Notes: generated from the sequence alone by a model not told the origin. Positions 53,098 through 62,097 are shown, counted from the first letter of the stretch. The stretch: 64,000 nucleotides of DNA from JAUYQR01 sp031415015 (GCA_031415015.1 JANOQT010000083.1:19577-83576), one strand, 5' to 3'. Numbers and translations are program-made.

Positions 53098-54684
53098 GTC
53101 CAGCGAAGGCTCGCCCGCCATCCGCTCCATGATCACACCCTTGTCCAGTTCCAGCATCGGTGCGAACCGGTCCGCAGCGGCGGCGGCGATCTGCACGAAG
53201 GTCACGTCTTCCTGCACCCGGATCGCGCCGATGCCGTCCTTGGCAATGCCGCCAGCATCGCAGATCTTCGGCAACAGCCAGCGCGCCTCGGCCCGACCCG
53301 ACCGGCCAACCGACAGGCTGAACCAGACCGACGCGCCGAACTCGCCACGCTCGCGCGGGGCCGATGCCGCCGGGATCACCTGATCCGACAGCACTTCCGG
53401 CGCCGACCGACCCTCGCGCCACATGCGCACAAAGCCCGCAGCCACCGCGTCAGGCCCGAAGCGTTCCAGCAACTGTGCCACCATCGCACCGTCTTCGCCG
53501 ACACCAGCAAGCAATGCGGGATGTTCCAGCATCCGCACGTCATCCTTGGACTGCACGTCATCGGCTGACGGCGCCGAACCCCACTCCGCCACGACCTTAG
53601 CCCCTTGCAGCAACCGCTGCGCCTTTTTGAACTCGGCCGGAACCACGATCAGTGCCGACACGCCCTTCTTGCCCGCGCGCCCCGTCCGCCCAGACCGGTG
53701 CAGCAGCGTTTCAGAGTTCGAGGGCAGGTCGGCGTGGATCACCAGTTCAAGCCCCGGCAGGTCGATCCCGCGCGCGGCCACGTCCGTGGCGACGCACACC
53801 CGCGCCCGCCCGTCGCGTAACGCCTGCAGCGCATGTGTCCGCTCTTGCTGGCTTAACTCGCCCGACAGCGCCACCACCTGAAACCCCCGGTTCCCCATTC
53901 GCGCCATCAGGGTATTCACATTCGCCCGCGTCTTGCAGAACACCAGCGCCGTCGGCGCCTCATAGAACCGCAGCGCGTTGAAGATCGCATTGTCGCGGTC
54001 ACGGGCGGCAACGCTCAGCGCGCGGTATTCGATGTCGACATGCTGCTTGGACTCGCCCTGCGCCATGATCCGCAGCGCATCGCGCTGGAATTCCGCCGCC
54101 AGCGCCGCGATTTCCTTCGGCACTGTGGCTGAAAACATCAGCGTCCGGCGGTCTTCGGGGGCAGCACCCAGAATGAACTCCAGGTCCTCGCGGAAGCCGA
54201 GATCCAGCATCTCATCCGCCTCGTCCAGAACCGCCGCCCGCAGGCCCGACAGGTCAAGCGACCGCCGCTCGATATGGTCGCGAAGCCGTCCGGGAGTGCC
54301 AACAACGATATGCGCCCCACGTTCCAGCGCGCGCTTTTCGGTGCGGTAATCCATGCCGCCGACGCAAGTGGCGATCTTCGCGCCCGCCTCGGAATACAGC
54401 CAATCCAGTTCCCGCGCGACCTGCAACGCCAGTTCACGCGTCGGCGCAATGATCAGCGCACTGGGCACATCGGCGTAGAGCAGGCGGTCATTGCCTGCCA
54501 AAAGTTCCGGCGCAATCGCCAGCCCGAAGGCCACCGTCTTGCCCGACCCGGTCTGGGCGCTGACCAGCACATCGCGGCCCGCCACACCATCGGCCAGAAC
54601 AGCCGCTTGCACCGCAGTCAGGGCTTCATAGCCCTTGGCCGCCAAGGCCTGCGCCAAGGGCGCGGCCACATCCATCATTGTCAT
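52360..54684 (-). CDS. DEAD-box RNA helicase with DbpA-type RNA-binding domain and repetitive basic tail
   Basis: This 774-aa protein has helicase motifs AQTGSGKT (about 43-50), VLDEADEM, FSATV and HRSGRTGRAG. A DbpA/CsdA-like RRM (about 460-525, ASVWFSLSVGRSGRAEARWLLPKICDAGG) follows. A 245-residue low-complexity tail contains repeated KPYAPRE/KPYVKRE units and RPERAE blocks. Such helicases act in ribosome assembly and cold adaptation. It starts MTMMDV (ATG 54684 or 54678) just after a three-way-junction leader at 54694-54747. Confidence 0.9.
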   Translation of the reverse strand: MTMMDVAAPLAQALAAKGYEALTAVQAAVLADGVAGRDVLVSAQTGSGKTVAFGLAIAPELLAGNDRLLYADVPSALIIAPTRELALQVARELDWLYSEAGAKIATCVGGMDYRTEKRALERGAHIVVGTPGRLRDHIERRSLDLSGLRAAVLDEADEMLDLGFREDLEFILGAAPEDRRTLMFSATVPKEIAALAAEFQRDALRIMAQGESKQHVDIEYRALSVAARDRDNAIFNALRFYEAPTALVFCKTRANVNTLMARMGNRGFQVVALSGELSQQERTHALQALRDGRARVCVATDVAARGIDLPGLELVIHADLPSNSETLLHRSGRTGRAGKKGVSALIVVPAEFKKAQRLLQGAKVVAEWGSAPSADDVQSKDDVRMLEHPALLAGVGEDGAMVAQLLERFGPDAVAAGFVRMWREGRSAPEVLSDQVIPAASAPRERGEFGASVWFSLSVGRSGRAEARWLLPKICDAGGIAKDGIGAIRVQEDVTFVQIAAAAADRFAPMLELDKGVIMERMAGEPSLDRPERTPYAARPERAERPERAERPERREKPAYVPKPARAADDGASPAPARAYVKRDDTEKAPYAPREAKPYVKREGAPSKPYAPREGAERKPYAPRAAAGAAKPYAPRDAAAKPYAKPYVKRDEADADRKPRWSPEDKSAPKSAGYKSQGAAGKPARADGYKSHASDGAGFKPKAEGERNEKRTFAPKGDSARPFVKRDGPAGKAGGFKSHGDEVKKPFARAKPAAPKLDAKDTSKRFVPPKVPKR

Positions 54685-54693
54685 CGATCTATC

Positions 54694-54747
54694 CCAAAGA
54701 GGGGTGCATCTTGCACCCGTGAAGCCATCGGCCGCTTCACCCTTTGG
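54694..54747 (-). promoter_or_regulatory. Three-way-junction RNA leader of the DEAD-box helicase gene
   Basis: On the transcript strand, P1 CCAAAG/CTTTGG (54742-54747 with 54694-54699) encloses two perfect 7-bp hairpins. P2 is GTGAAGC/GCTTCAC (54734-54740 with 54719-54725, 8-nt loop). P3 is GGGTGCA/TGCACCC (54712-54718 with 54702-54708, loop AGA). All 20 pairs are Watson-Crick within 54 nt. The structure ends 9 nt before the ATG and could occlude a weak GGGAT ribosome site. No known riboswitch class is recognised. Confidence 0.6.
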
Positions 54748-54870
54748 TTTCAGGCCTCCCGTGCCTGACCCCCATGGATCATGGGCCGTGCGGTGCGCCT
54801 AACGCAAAAGCGATTTGCTGTATAGACCCCGTATCCGCGAACGACGCAACTACGCGGCAGCGAGCACCAT

Positions 54871-55536
54871 TCACCTGCCGAGACGATTGTCGGGCCAGGC
54901 GAAATCCCGGATGTGATCTGGCATGTCAACGCCTTCGCAATTGACAGGATCGGCGATTGCCGGATCGACCACGGTACGCAGCGGGATGACACCGGCCCAG
55001 ATTGGCAAGTCATAGTCCTCGGGTTCATCGCACGGCGGCCCGGTGCGGATCTTCAGGCTGCCTTCGTCGATCTGCATCGACAGCAGGGTGGTGGCCTTCA
55101 GCTCTTGCGCGGTCGTCGGACGCAGGATGCCGCTTCGGCCGGGCCACAATCGGTCGACAAAGGCGTCAAGCTCGGTCGCCTTCTCCGCCTCGGGCACGAT
55201 CCCGGCCCGGCCGAACAGCACCAGCGAGCGGGCGTTCACCGAATGGTTATAACCCGACCGCGCCATCACAAAGCCATCCAGCACCGACACTGTCAGGCAG
55301 ACGTCCGCGCCGGAACCCGCCCGCAGCGCCCGGCTGGCAGATGATCCGTGCCAGATGACGCGGTTGCCACTGCGCCACTGCAAGGTCGGCGTCACGTAGG
55401 GTCGCCCGGCAATCACGTAGCCCACAGAACACATCGGCTGCCGGTCCAGCAGGTCATAGGCGGTCTGCCGGTCATAGCTGGCGTTATTGAGCAAACGCCT
55501 GACACGCGTTTGGTCTGTCGTCTTCAGGTCTTCCAT
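54871..55536 (-). CDS. PNPOx-like FMN-binding split-barrel protein
   Basis: This 221-aa protein of the pyridoxamine-oxidase-like family 2 group has TDQTRVRRLLNNASYDRQTAYDLLDRQPMCSVGYVIAGRPYVTP at the start. ARSGYNHSVNARSLVLFGRA and a C-terminal DYDLPIWAGVIPLR follow. Family members bind FMN or heme and often sit beside PLP-type regulators. It is last gene of the putative hydrazine operon, 12 nt after the permease. It may detoxify or modify the hydrazine product, or protect vitamin B6; the role is inferred only. Confidence 0.72.
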   Translation of the reverse strand: MEDLKTTDQTRVRRLLNNASYDRQTAYDLLDRQPMCSVGYVIAGRPYVTPTLQWRSGNRVIWHGSSASRALRAGSGADVCLTVSVLDGFVMARSGYNHSVNARSLVLFGRAGIVPEAEKATELDAFVDRLWPGRSGILRPTTAQELKATTLLSMQIDEGSLKIRTGPPCDEPEDYDLPIWAGVIPLRTVVDPAIADPVNCEGVDMPDHIRDFAWPDNRLGR

Positions 55537-55548
55537 CTGGACACGCTT

Positions 55549-56817
55549 TCAGTTCGAGGACTGTCGGGGCAGGGAGCGCTGCCGGTCCAACAGCAGAAAA
55601 CTCGTCAAAAGCACGAGGACAAGCAGAGTATCGACCAGTGTACTGACCGCAAACAAGCCGATCATCGCGATTCCAAAGACCGCGAACCACCAGGTCATGC
55701 TGTGCCGGTACCGCTTAATCGCGCCCCAGAAGGCCACCAGGTAGATGACCAGAAAACCAGCCGACACAAACGGCACGATGGACTCTTCGCCGCCTTGGAA
55801 AAGATACATCAGCCCGATCACCCCGGAATAAGCCAGCGCCAGGGTGCCCATGGTTAGCGGATCAATCCCGCCGGTCCCTCGCGACAGGACCGCGGGCAGA
55901 TGGCCGTCGCGCACCCCGGAACTGAGCAGGCGCGCCGCCGACAGCACCCATGCGTTGGTCGACAGCACGACCACCGCCAGCGCCAGCAGGTTCACCCCAA
56001 AGCTGAGCGTGGGGTTGGCGAACACGGCGACAAGGTGGTCCATCACCGCGAAATTGCCTTGCAGCCCGGTTTCCTGCGTCGTCAGCAACAGCGCCAGCGC
56101 GACAATCAGGTAAATCGCACCCACCAGGGGCACGCAGATGATCAGGGCCAGCGGAAAGTTGCGCCCGGGGTTCTTTACGTCCGGCGCGATGGTGGCCACG
56201 TTTTCCCAGCCAAGGAAGGCGAAAAAGCAGATGCCCATCGCCATCATGATGCCGTTCACCGGGACCGGCGCGGATTGCGGCACGAACCTGTCGGCCATAC
56301 CGACGGACAAGCTTGCCAGCACAATCAGCGTTGTCATCGCCACCGCGACCAGCACCGTTTGAACCCGCGCGCTGCTGCGCAGGCCCATCATGTTGAACGC
56401 GACGCTGACCAGCATGAAACCTATCGCCAGCACATACAGCAGGCTGGCATCCAGACCGAAGGCCGCGATGGCATAGCGCGCGCTGATCACACCCATGATC
56501 GGGTTGCCGATGACCATGATCAGGACGATCAGTTTTGAGATGGCACCGGTCAGCCGGGCCGAGACGGTAACCCCGATAAACCTGAGGATGCCATTGTCGT
56601 CCGGATAATCCATGGAAATCCGGCACATCACCCATGCGGTCGGAATCGCGCCGACCACCATCAGCAGCCACGCCAGCAATACCCAGGGGCCCGCCGCGTC
56701 TTGTGCCAGTGCGGGAATGACGAAGATCCCGGCGCCGACAAGGTTGGACAGATAATAGGCGGTCAGTTGCGCCAGCCCGATTGAAGGGCCGTGCGGCTTA
56801 GTTGAAAGACTGGTCAT
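55549..56817 (-). CDS. APC-family amino acid permease
   Basis: This 422-aa protein has about 12 membrane helices and APC hallmarks. The unwound helix 1 is LVGAGIFVIPA, and FFAFLGWENVATIAPDVKNPGRNFPLAL includes the consensus acidic/Asn-Pro motif. It could import lysine or glycine or export the hydrazine amino acid. It overlaps the upstream PBP-fold gene by 4 nt, so they are expressed together. Confidence 0.88.
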   Translation of the reverse strand: MTSLSTKPHGPSIGLAQLTAYYLSNLVGAGIFVIPALAQDAAGPWVLLAWLLMVVGAIPTAWVMCRISMDYPDDNGILRFIGVTVSARLTGAISKLIVLIMVIGNPIMGVISARYAIAAFGLDASLLYVLAIGFMLVSVAFNMMGLRSSARVQTVLVAVAMTTLIVLASLSVGMADRFVPQSAPVPVNGIMMAMGICFFAFLGWENVATIAPDVKNPGRNFPLALIICVPLVGAIYLIVALALLLTTQETGLQGNFAVMDHLVAVFANPTLSFGVNLLALAVVVLSTNAWVLSAARLLSSGVRDGHLPAVLSRGTGGIDPLTMGTLALAYSGVIGLMYLFQGGEESIVPFVSAGFLVIYLVAFWGAIKRYRHSMTWWFAVFGIAMIGLFAVSTLVDTLLVLVLLTSFLLLDRQRSLPRQSSN

Positions 56818-57641
56818 TGCACATGCTCCTGCAGCGGTCGGATCAGGGCGCGGTGTTCGCGCAGATTAAAGCCCGCGTCGGTGTACTGCCCGTTGGCAAA
56901 CGACGCGTCGTCTGCCAGCGCCACGGCCAGCGGAACAGTCCGGAGCATGGCCGCGCGCAGCCGGTCAAACGCGATGCGCACGCAGGCATCATAGGCGGGC
57001 ACCGCGACCGGGCACAGGATATGGGCCTGCGTTCCGGCGATCAGGTCCGCAAATTCGGCAATCGCGCAATCGTCGGGCACAAACACCGGCCCGGGGATCG
57101 GGCCGCGCCGGATGATCTCGGCCGCGACGGCGTGATGCGCGCCCAAAAGGGCGATGGGGCCCGATCTGTCAGGGGTGCTTGCGCCGACCAGCCCTTGCGC
57201 GTGCAACGCCGCCGCCAACCGGGCGGCGTAGGGGCTGCCATCCTGCCAGACCTCGGTCAAGCGTTGGTCGCGCAGCTGCATCCACGTCGACAGTGCAGCG
57301 ATCTGCGCATCGTCGGAGGCGCAGATCCGGTAGCCCCGTGTCACGTCGATCAGGTCCGGGGCCGTGGCGGCGGGCATCAGAAAGGGGATGCCCGCCGCAT
57401 GGTAAATCTGCCCCGCCGCCCGGGCACAATCGCTGTTGAAATGGCCGACAACGGCGTCAACACCCGCCGCGACAAAGGTGTTTGCAACGTCCAGCGCCAC
57501 TGCCACCGTCGCCTTGTCATCGCCGTAGATCAGCGTGGCCTCCAGCGGGCTGGCCTCGGCCGCCGCGCGCAGCAGGGTGCCGTAGGCCGCCCGCGGGCCG
57601 GTAAACGGCCCGCTGACACCGATTTTCAGCAGCGCCGTCAT
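56814..57641 (-). CDS. Type-1 periplasmic-binding-fold protein without signal peptide
   Basis: This 275-aa protein is related to the Leu/Ile/Val-binding family: LKIGVSGPFTGPRAAYG at the start, ATLIYGDDKATVAVALDVANTFVAAGVDAVVGHFNSDCA and IPFLMPAATAPDLI. The N-terminus (MTALLKIGVSG) is the fold's first strand, with no signal peptide, so the protein is probably cytosolic. No ABC transporter is nearby. It may work as a ligand sensor, like AmiC, or as an enzyme partner. It overlaps the gene before (4 nt, ATGA) and after (4 nt). Confidence 0.7.
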   Translation of the reverse strand: MTALLKIGVSGPFTGPRAAYGTLLRAAAEASPLEATLIYGDDKATVAVALDVANTFVAAGVDAVVGHFNSDCARAAGQIYHAAGIPFLMPAATAPDLIDVTRGYRICASDDAQIAALSTWMQLRDQRLTEVWQDGSPYAARLAAALHAQGLVGASTPDRSGPIALLGAHHAVAAEIIRRGPIPGPVFVPDDCAIAEFADLIAGTQAHILCPVAVPAYDACVRIAFDRLRAAMLRTVPLAVALADDASFANGQYTDAGFNLREHRALIRPLQEHVQ

Positions 57642-59647
57642 TGTGCCGCCTGAAGCACCGGCTCGGGGCCCGGAGCGATGGCTTCGGCCAGATTTGCCAC
57701 CAGCGGCGGCAAAACAGGCCGGTGGACCGGGCTGATGCTCTGGCCGCCGGTCAGAAAGTCGGCCGCCGCCGCCGGTGTCTGGCCCAGCATTGCGGTCAGC
57801 GCAGACGACAGGTCCGGCATCACGGCGCGGCAGGCGCGGGCCAGAACGGCCAGCGACATCGCTTCCAGCGCCAATGCCGTGCGGGCATAGTTGCCGGTGC
57901 CCGGATGCGGCTTTCGCAGCAGATGGTCCTGTGCGGCGCTGAACCGCGCACCTTCCCTGATGATGGTCTCGATCACCTGCGCGATGCGGCGGGGCGAGAA
58001 GGTGGCCACGGTTTCCGCCTGTGTCAGCACGTCGGCCTGGGTCATCAGCCAGCCATGGAACACCCGATGATCGGCCAGCCAGGCACCGGGTTCCGGCAGG
58101 ACATTCAGCCGCAGCCCCATGCGGGTCAGGAACCGGTCGATCCAGCCGGTCAGCTGGTTCGGAAACAGATCCTCCAGGCTGGCGGCCACGCGGGCGACGG
58201 TGAAATTTTCACGCGTGCCTTCGGGGCGGTTCAGCATCAGGGCAAAGCGCGCATAATCGCGCGGTACGGCGGCGGCAAAGTCGCGGCCCCAGATCAGGTG
58301 ACGGCGGCTGGTAGAGAATTTTTTGCCATCCAGATCCAGCAGTTCGTTCACGATATGCGTGCGCGCCGGGGTCAGACCCAGCGCGAGATGAACCGCCGGG
58401 AACAGCAAGGTATGGTAATACGCGTTGTCAAAGCCGTAGCAGTGCACAATGTCGGTGCCGCCATCGTAAACTGATGCGGCAGCCGTCAGCACATCCTGCG
58501 GAGCGGCATCCGGGCGCGCAGCGGCCCCCCACAGATAGCCGAAGGCCATCTCGAACCAGACATAAATCCGTTGGTCTTCAAAATCCGGCACATCATGTAG
58601 AAGGCCCCATCCACTGGGGTGACTGATGCAAATATCCGGCAGACCGTCGGCGATCATGTCCAGCGACAGGGCCGCGACATGGGCAGGCATGTCGGCGGAT
58701 TTGACGTATTGTGCCAGTTCCGCCCCGAACGCGGACAGACGGAAGTACAGCCGGGTGGCGGGGGCGGTGTGTACGGCCCCGCCGGTCATTTTCACGCGGG
58801 CATTCGTCAAATCGACGCAGGCGTTAGGGCGGCCGCACGCCTCGCAGGCGTTGCCGTCGCTTGCTTCGCCGCAATGCGGGCAGCCGCCCGAGATATAGGC
58901 TTCGTGCAGGTAGTTGCCGTCAGCATCGTAAGCAGCAGGTTCGGTCCGGGCCACGATCAAGCCCTTTTCAACCAGCGCCGATATGCCATGGCGCAGGAAG
59001 TCGGCGTAGCGCGGCGTTTCGGTCGGGTCGATATAACCGTCAATGCCCACACCAAAGGCGGCCCAGGTCTGACGCAGTTTCTGGTTGTAGAAATGGGCGG
59101 TTTCTTCGGGGTCGCGGCCTTCTTTCACGCCGCAGGTCAGAACGTAGGTCTGGTTGTCATCGCGGCCGGTGACATGGCGCACGGTGCGGCCTTGGTCGCG
59201 CAGGCTGCGCACCAGCGTATCCGCCCCCAGATAGGGCCCCGACAGGTGCCCCAGATGCAAATCCCCGTTCGGCGTAGGCGGCGTGGAAAACACCAGCGCG
59301 GGCTTTGTCGAGGTCTGGGGCGCGTTCGCAGCATCGGTGGCCCAGTAGATCGAGTGGAAGCGCAGCGGATCGGTCGCGCTGGTGTTGGTGATGATGTGGT
59401 TCTCAAACCGGTCGAACAGCACCGCATCGCCCGCTTTGACGGCGACCATCTCGCCGTCCTGACTGACGGTGCCGGTCCCGTCGGTAAAGATGAACACCTC
59501 GTTCTCGAAGTGGTTGTGCGCCTCGGACGCTTCGCCCGGGGCCAGCACGCAGCCCATCAGGTTGGCCTGCGAGCCTGCAAGCGTGACGTGCGTGCAGTCA
59601 AGGTTGTAGACGCGGTCGGTGCCGGAAAAAATGTCGATGCGTTTCAT
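57638..59647 (-). CDS. Cupin-MetRS fusion, putative hydrazine synthetase (Spb40/Tri28 type)
   Basis: The 669-aa protein has an N-terminal cupin (about 1-105) with metal ligands His44, His46, Glu50 (HNHFENE) and His84 (FENHIITN). A complete class I MetRS-like domain follows: HIGH-type H131-LG-H134, zinc knuckles CPHC and CEAC (256-271), KMSKS-type KFSTS (443-447) and a helical anticodon-binding-like C-terminus. This domain order is that of hydrazine synthetases. In those, the MetRS part activates N6-hydroxylysine and glycine and the cupin forms the N-N bond. It lies between the DAO and PBP-fold genes of the operon. Confidence 0.85.
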   Translation of the reverse strand: MKRIDIFSGTDRVYNLDCTHVTLAGSQANLMGCVLAPGEASEAHNHFENEVFIFTDGTGTVSQDGEMVAVKAGDAVLFDRFENHIITNTSATDPLRFHSIYWATDAANAPQTSTKPALVFSTPPTPNGDLHLGHLSGPYLGADTLVRSLRDQGRTVRHVTGRDDNQTYVLTCGVKEGRDPEETAHFYNQKLRQTWAAFGVGIDGYIDPTETPRYADFLRHGISALVEKGLIVARTEPAAYDADGNYLHEAYISGGCPHCGEASDGNACEACGRPNACVDLTNARVKMTGGAVHTAPATRLYFRLSAFGAELAQYVKSADMPAHVAALSLDMIADGLPDICISHPSGWGLLHDVPDFEDQRIYVWFEMAFGYLWGAAARPDAAPQDVLTAAASVYDGGTDIVHCYGFDNAYYHTLLFPAVHLALGLTPARTHIVNELLDLDGKKFSTSRRHLIWGRDFAAAVPRDYARFALMLNRPEGTRENFTVARVAASLEDLFPNQLTGWIDRFLTRMGLRLNVLPEPGAWLADHRVFHGWLMTQADVLTQAETVATFSPRRIAQVIETIIREGARFSAAQDHLLRKPHPGTGNYARTALALEAMSLAVLARACRAVMPDLSSALTAMLGQTPAAAADFLTGGQSISPVHRPVLPPLVANLAEAIAPGPEPVLQAAQ

Positions 59648-59672
59648 GGTGTGTTCCTGTCAGATATGGGCG

Positions 59673-60728
59673 TCAAGCGAGCGTTTCGGCCACGCGGTCG
59701 GCGGCATAGGGGGCCATCTTGAAGCCACCGCCGCTAAACCCGGTGGCAAGGCAAAGTCCGTCAGGCCCGCCGTCAAGCGGACCGATATGGCCGATGAGGT
59801 GGGGACTGTAGCAATCGGGGTGGCACATCGCGCCCTGCGCGGTGGCGGTTGCCACCTGTGGCAGACGGTGTGCGGCAGTGACCCGGATCTTGTCGCTGTG
59901 GGCCGGATCGGCGCTGCAAGCGTCGGCGTCTGGCCAGGTGCGCAGGCCGGTGGGCAGGCCAAGGTAGTACAGGCCGCGGCCCGGTCCCGGCAGACCGTTC
60001 AGCCCCAGTTGGTCGTCAATCAGGCCCGGCCAGGCCTCAGTCCCGACAGACATTGCAAACTGCGCCACCTGAATCTTTTGCGCCCAAAGACCGGCATCGG
60101 GCAAATCATGCGCCGCCAGCACCGATGGCGTCTGCGCGCCAAGCGCCAGAACCACGCGGGCTGCCGTGACGCGGCCCGCGCTGGTCACCGCACCCTGCAC
60201 CCGGCCTTCGCTGATCAGCAGCTGCGTCAGCCGCGTCGCCTCGGCCAGATGCCCATCGGCGTAAAGGCCGCGACCCACATGATGGCGGGCAAAGGCGATG
60301 GGGTCGCCGTAACCGGCCTGCGGTTCAAAGATCGCGTGATCGGCGGTCACGTCCATATCTGGAAAGCGCCGGGCGATTTCGTCCCGGTCAAGAATCTGTG
60401 CCGCCGCACTGTGCGCGTGCACGTGGGGCAGTATCAGGCGCAGCTCGGCCTCCGGCGCAAAGTACAGATGGCCGCAGCGTGACAGCCGCACCCGGCCCGC
60501 GCTCTCCGCTTCAAACGCGGTGTAGCGCTGCAACCCCGCGCCCGCTGCCGCCACGGCGTGCGGATCGGAATGAGCCAGCCGGACCATCGCGCCGGAATAG
60601 CCGGTGGCCCCAAGGCCCACGCGCTGGCGGTCAAGCAGCAGACAGCGCATCCCGTCCGCCGACAAGCGGTCAAAGACGGCGCTGCCAATGATGCCAGCGC
60701 CGATGATCAGCACATCATAGTCAGCCAT
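59673..60728 (-). CDS. FAD-dependent oxidase, DAO family (Tri27-like)
   Basis: This 351-aa flavoprotein has a Rossmann motif VLIIGAGIIGSAVFDRL (G10, G12, G15) and a C-terminal GLCLATGFSGGGFKMAP, typical of glycine/sarcosine oxidases. In known hydrazinoacetate pathways, a DAO enzyme of this kind cleaves N6-(carboxymethylamino)lysine to hydrazinoacetic acid. The position between the hydroxylase (8-nt overlap) and the fusion gene (25-nt gap) fits exactly that step. Confidence 0.8.
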   Translation of the reverse strand: MADYDVLIIGAGIIGSAVFDRLSADGMRCLLLDRQRVGLGATGYSGAMVRLAHSDPHAVAAAGAGLQRYTAFEAESAGRVRLSRCGHLYFAPEAELRLILPHVHAHSAAAQILDRDEIARRFPDMDVTADHAIFEPQAGYGDPIAFARHHVGRGLYADGHLAEATRLTQLLISEGRVQGAVTSAGRVTAARVVLALGAQTPSVLAAHDLPDAGLWAQKIQVAQFAMSVGTEAWPGLIDDQLGLNGLPGPGRGLYYLGLPTGLRTWPDADACSADPAHSDKIRVTAAHRLPQVATATAQGAMCHPDCYSPHLIGHIGPLDGGPDGLCLATGFSGGGFKMAPYAADRVAETLA

Positions 60729-62043
60729 CGACCAACTCTCGCTGGTGGGCGGCAGTGCCGGACTTTTTCAGCCGGGCGACGATGCTCTCAACAATCTCTC
60801 CCGACCGGATCGCCATGTTGGACAACAGCGTAGCGGTCAGACCGTGCTGTGATTCCGTCATGTGAGGGGCATAAATGGCGTTCGCACCCTGCCCGCGCAT
60901 CGCCAGCGCATAGTCGCGTTCAAACACCGGATCGCCGGCGGCATCGGTGCTGACCTGCGCGCGCAGCGGCTCGCTCATCAACTCCAGCACCGACCGTTTG
61001 TTGAATCCCGTCGCGCAGATCAGGTAATCGGCGCGCAGGTCCGTCAGCCCGGGGTTCAGCGCGTTTTGCACGGTGATCTTGACGCCGTCGCCGGTATCGA
61101 GCGCGGAGGTCACGCGGCACATCCGGTGAAAGGTCAGCCGGTCATCGCCGGTGATCTTGCCGTGATACCAGTTGGAATACAGCGCCTTGAGCAGATCCAG
61201 ATCGACACCTGCGTAGTTCGACGTGGCGTGCAGGTCGTGGATCTGCGCGCGGGTCTGTGCCGAGGTGGCAAAGTACGGGTCAACCTGATCCGGATCAAAC
61301 AGCTGGTTCACGAACGGGCTGTCATCCGCTGGCACATAGCCAAAGCGCGACACGATCGCCGAAACCCGGGCGCCCTTTTCGTGCAGGAACTGGACAATCT
61401 CGGCCGCACTTTGCCCACCGCCGACAACCGCGTAATGGGCACCGGGCGCATGGGATTTCACCGTGTCGAGGATGTGATACCCGTGCGAGATGCGCACGCT
61501 TTGACCGGTCTCGAACGGAATCTTCGGCGTCAGACCGCCGGAATGCACCAGCGTCCTGGCGTATACCTCGGTCGCGCCCTTTTCGGTGGTGTAGCGTACC
61601 CGGTACAGGGTTTCGGCCTGCAGGGTGATGCTGTCAATTCCGGTTACATGGGCGCCGTAGGTGACATCCTGATCCAGCTGTGCGGCGCACCATGCAAGGT
61701 ATTGGTGAAACTCCACCCGGCGCGGAAACAGCGTTTGCAGGTTTGAAAAATCCGCGAGACGGTTGTTGGCGTGCAGAAAGCTGACAAACGAAAACGTGCT
61801 GCACGGGTTTCGAAAGCTGACCAGATCCTTCAGAAAGTTCACCTGCATCGTTGCGTCGGAAAACAGCATCGTGTCATGCCAGCCAAAGGCGGGGCGGCGT
61901 TCCAGAAAATGCGCGGAAAGGTGGGGGGCAATCTCGCGCTGCGCGATTGCTGTGGCAATGTTCGACGGGCCGAAGCCGATCCCAAGGACGTCGAGAATCC
62001 GCGTCTCATTTCGGATCATTGTCGTCGGTGCAAGTGCGTTCAT
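60721..62043 (-). CDS. Lysine/ornithine N-monooxygenase (SidA/IucD family)
   Basis: This 440-aa enzyme has an FAD motif VLGIGFGPSNIATAIAQ (residues 19-35), the family HDTMLFSDATMQVNFLKDLVSFRNP and an NADPH motif YAVVGGGQSAAEIVQFL. The C-terminal ICATGF and HGLTATLLSNMAIRSGEI are typical. Such enzymes hydroxylate the terminal amine of lysine or ornithine. No siderophore acyltransferase or synthetase is nearby, and the partners instead match the hydrazine pathway (Spb38/Tri26 role). GAGGA precedes the ATG. It is first gene of the operon. Confidence 0.9.
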   Translation of the reverse strand: MNALAPTTMIRNETRILDVLGIGFGPSNIATAIAQREIAPHLSAHFLERRPAFGWHDTMLFSDATMQVNFLKDLVSFRNPCSTFSFVSFLHANNRLADFSNLQTLFPRRVEFHQYLAWCAAQLDQDVTYGAHVTGIDSITLQAETLYRVRYTTEKGATEVYARTLVHSGGLTPKIPFETGQSVRISHGYHILDTVKSHAPGAHYAVVGGGQSAAEIVQFLHEKGARVSAIVSRFGYVPADDSPFVNQLFDPDQVDPYFATSAQTRAQIHDLHATSNYAGVDLDLLKALYSNWYHGKITGDDRLTFHRMCRVTSALDTGDGVKITVQNALNPGLTDLRADYLICATGFNKRSVLELMSEPLRAQVSTDAAGDPVFERDYALAMRGQGANAIYAPHMTESQHGLTATLLSNMAIRSGEIVESIVARLKKSGTAAHQRELVDG

Positions 62044-62097
62044 TCTATCCTCACTGGCCTGATCAACGCCGCCGTGCGGGCTGATGCGGCGCTGTGG

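Noticed and set aside
57638..59647. Housekeeping methionyl-tRNA synthetase
   Set aside because: The N-terminal cupin, modified KFSTS motif and the biosynthetic operon context do not fit the essential MetRS.
60721..62043. Siderophore biosynthesis as the role of the N-hydroxylase
   Set aside because: No acyltransferase, NIS synthetase, NRPS or TonB receptor nearby; the DAO and cupin-MetRS partners point to hydrazine formation.
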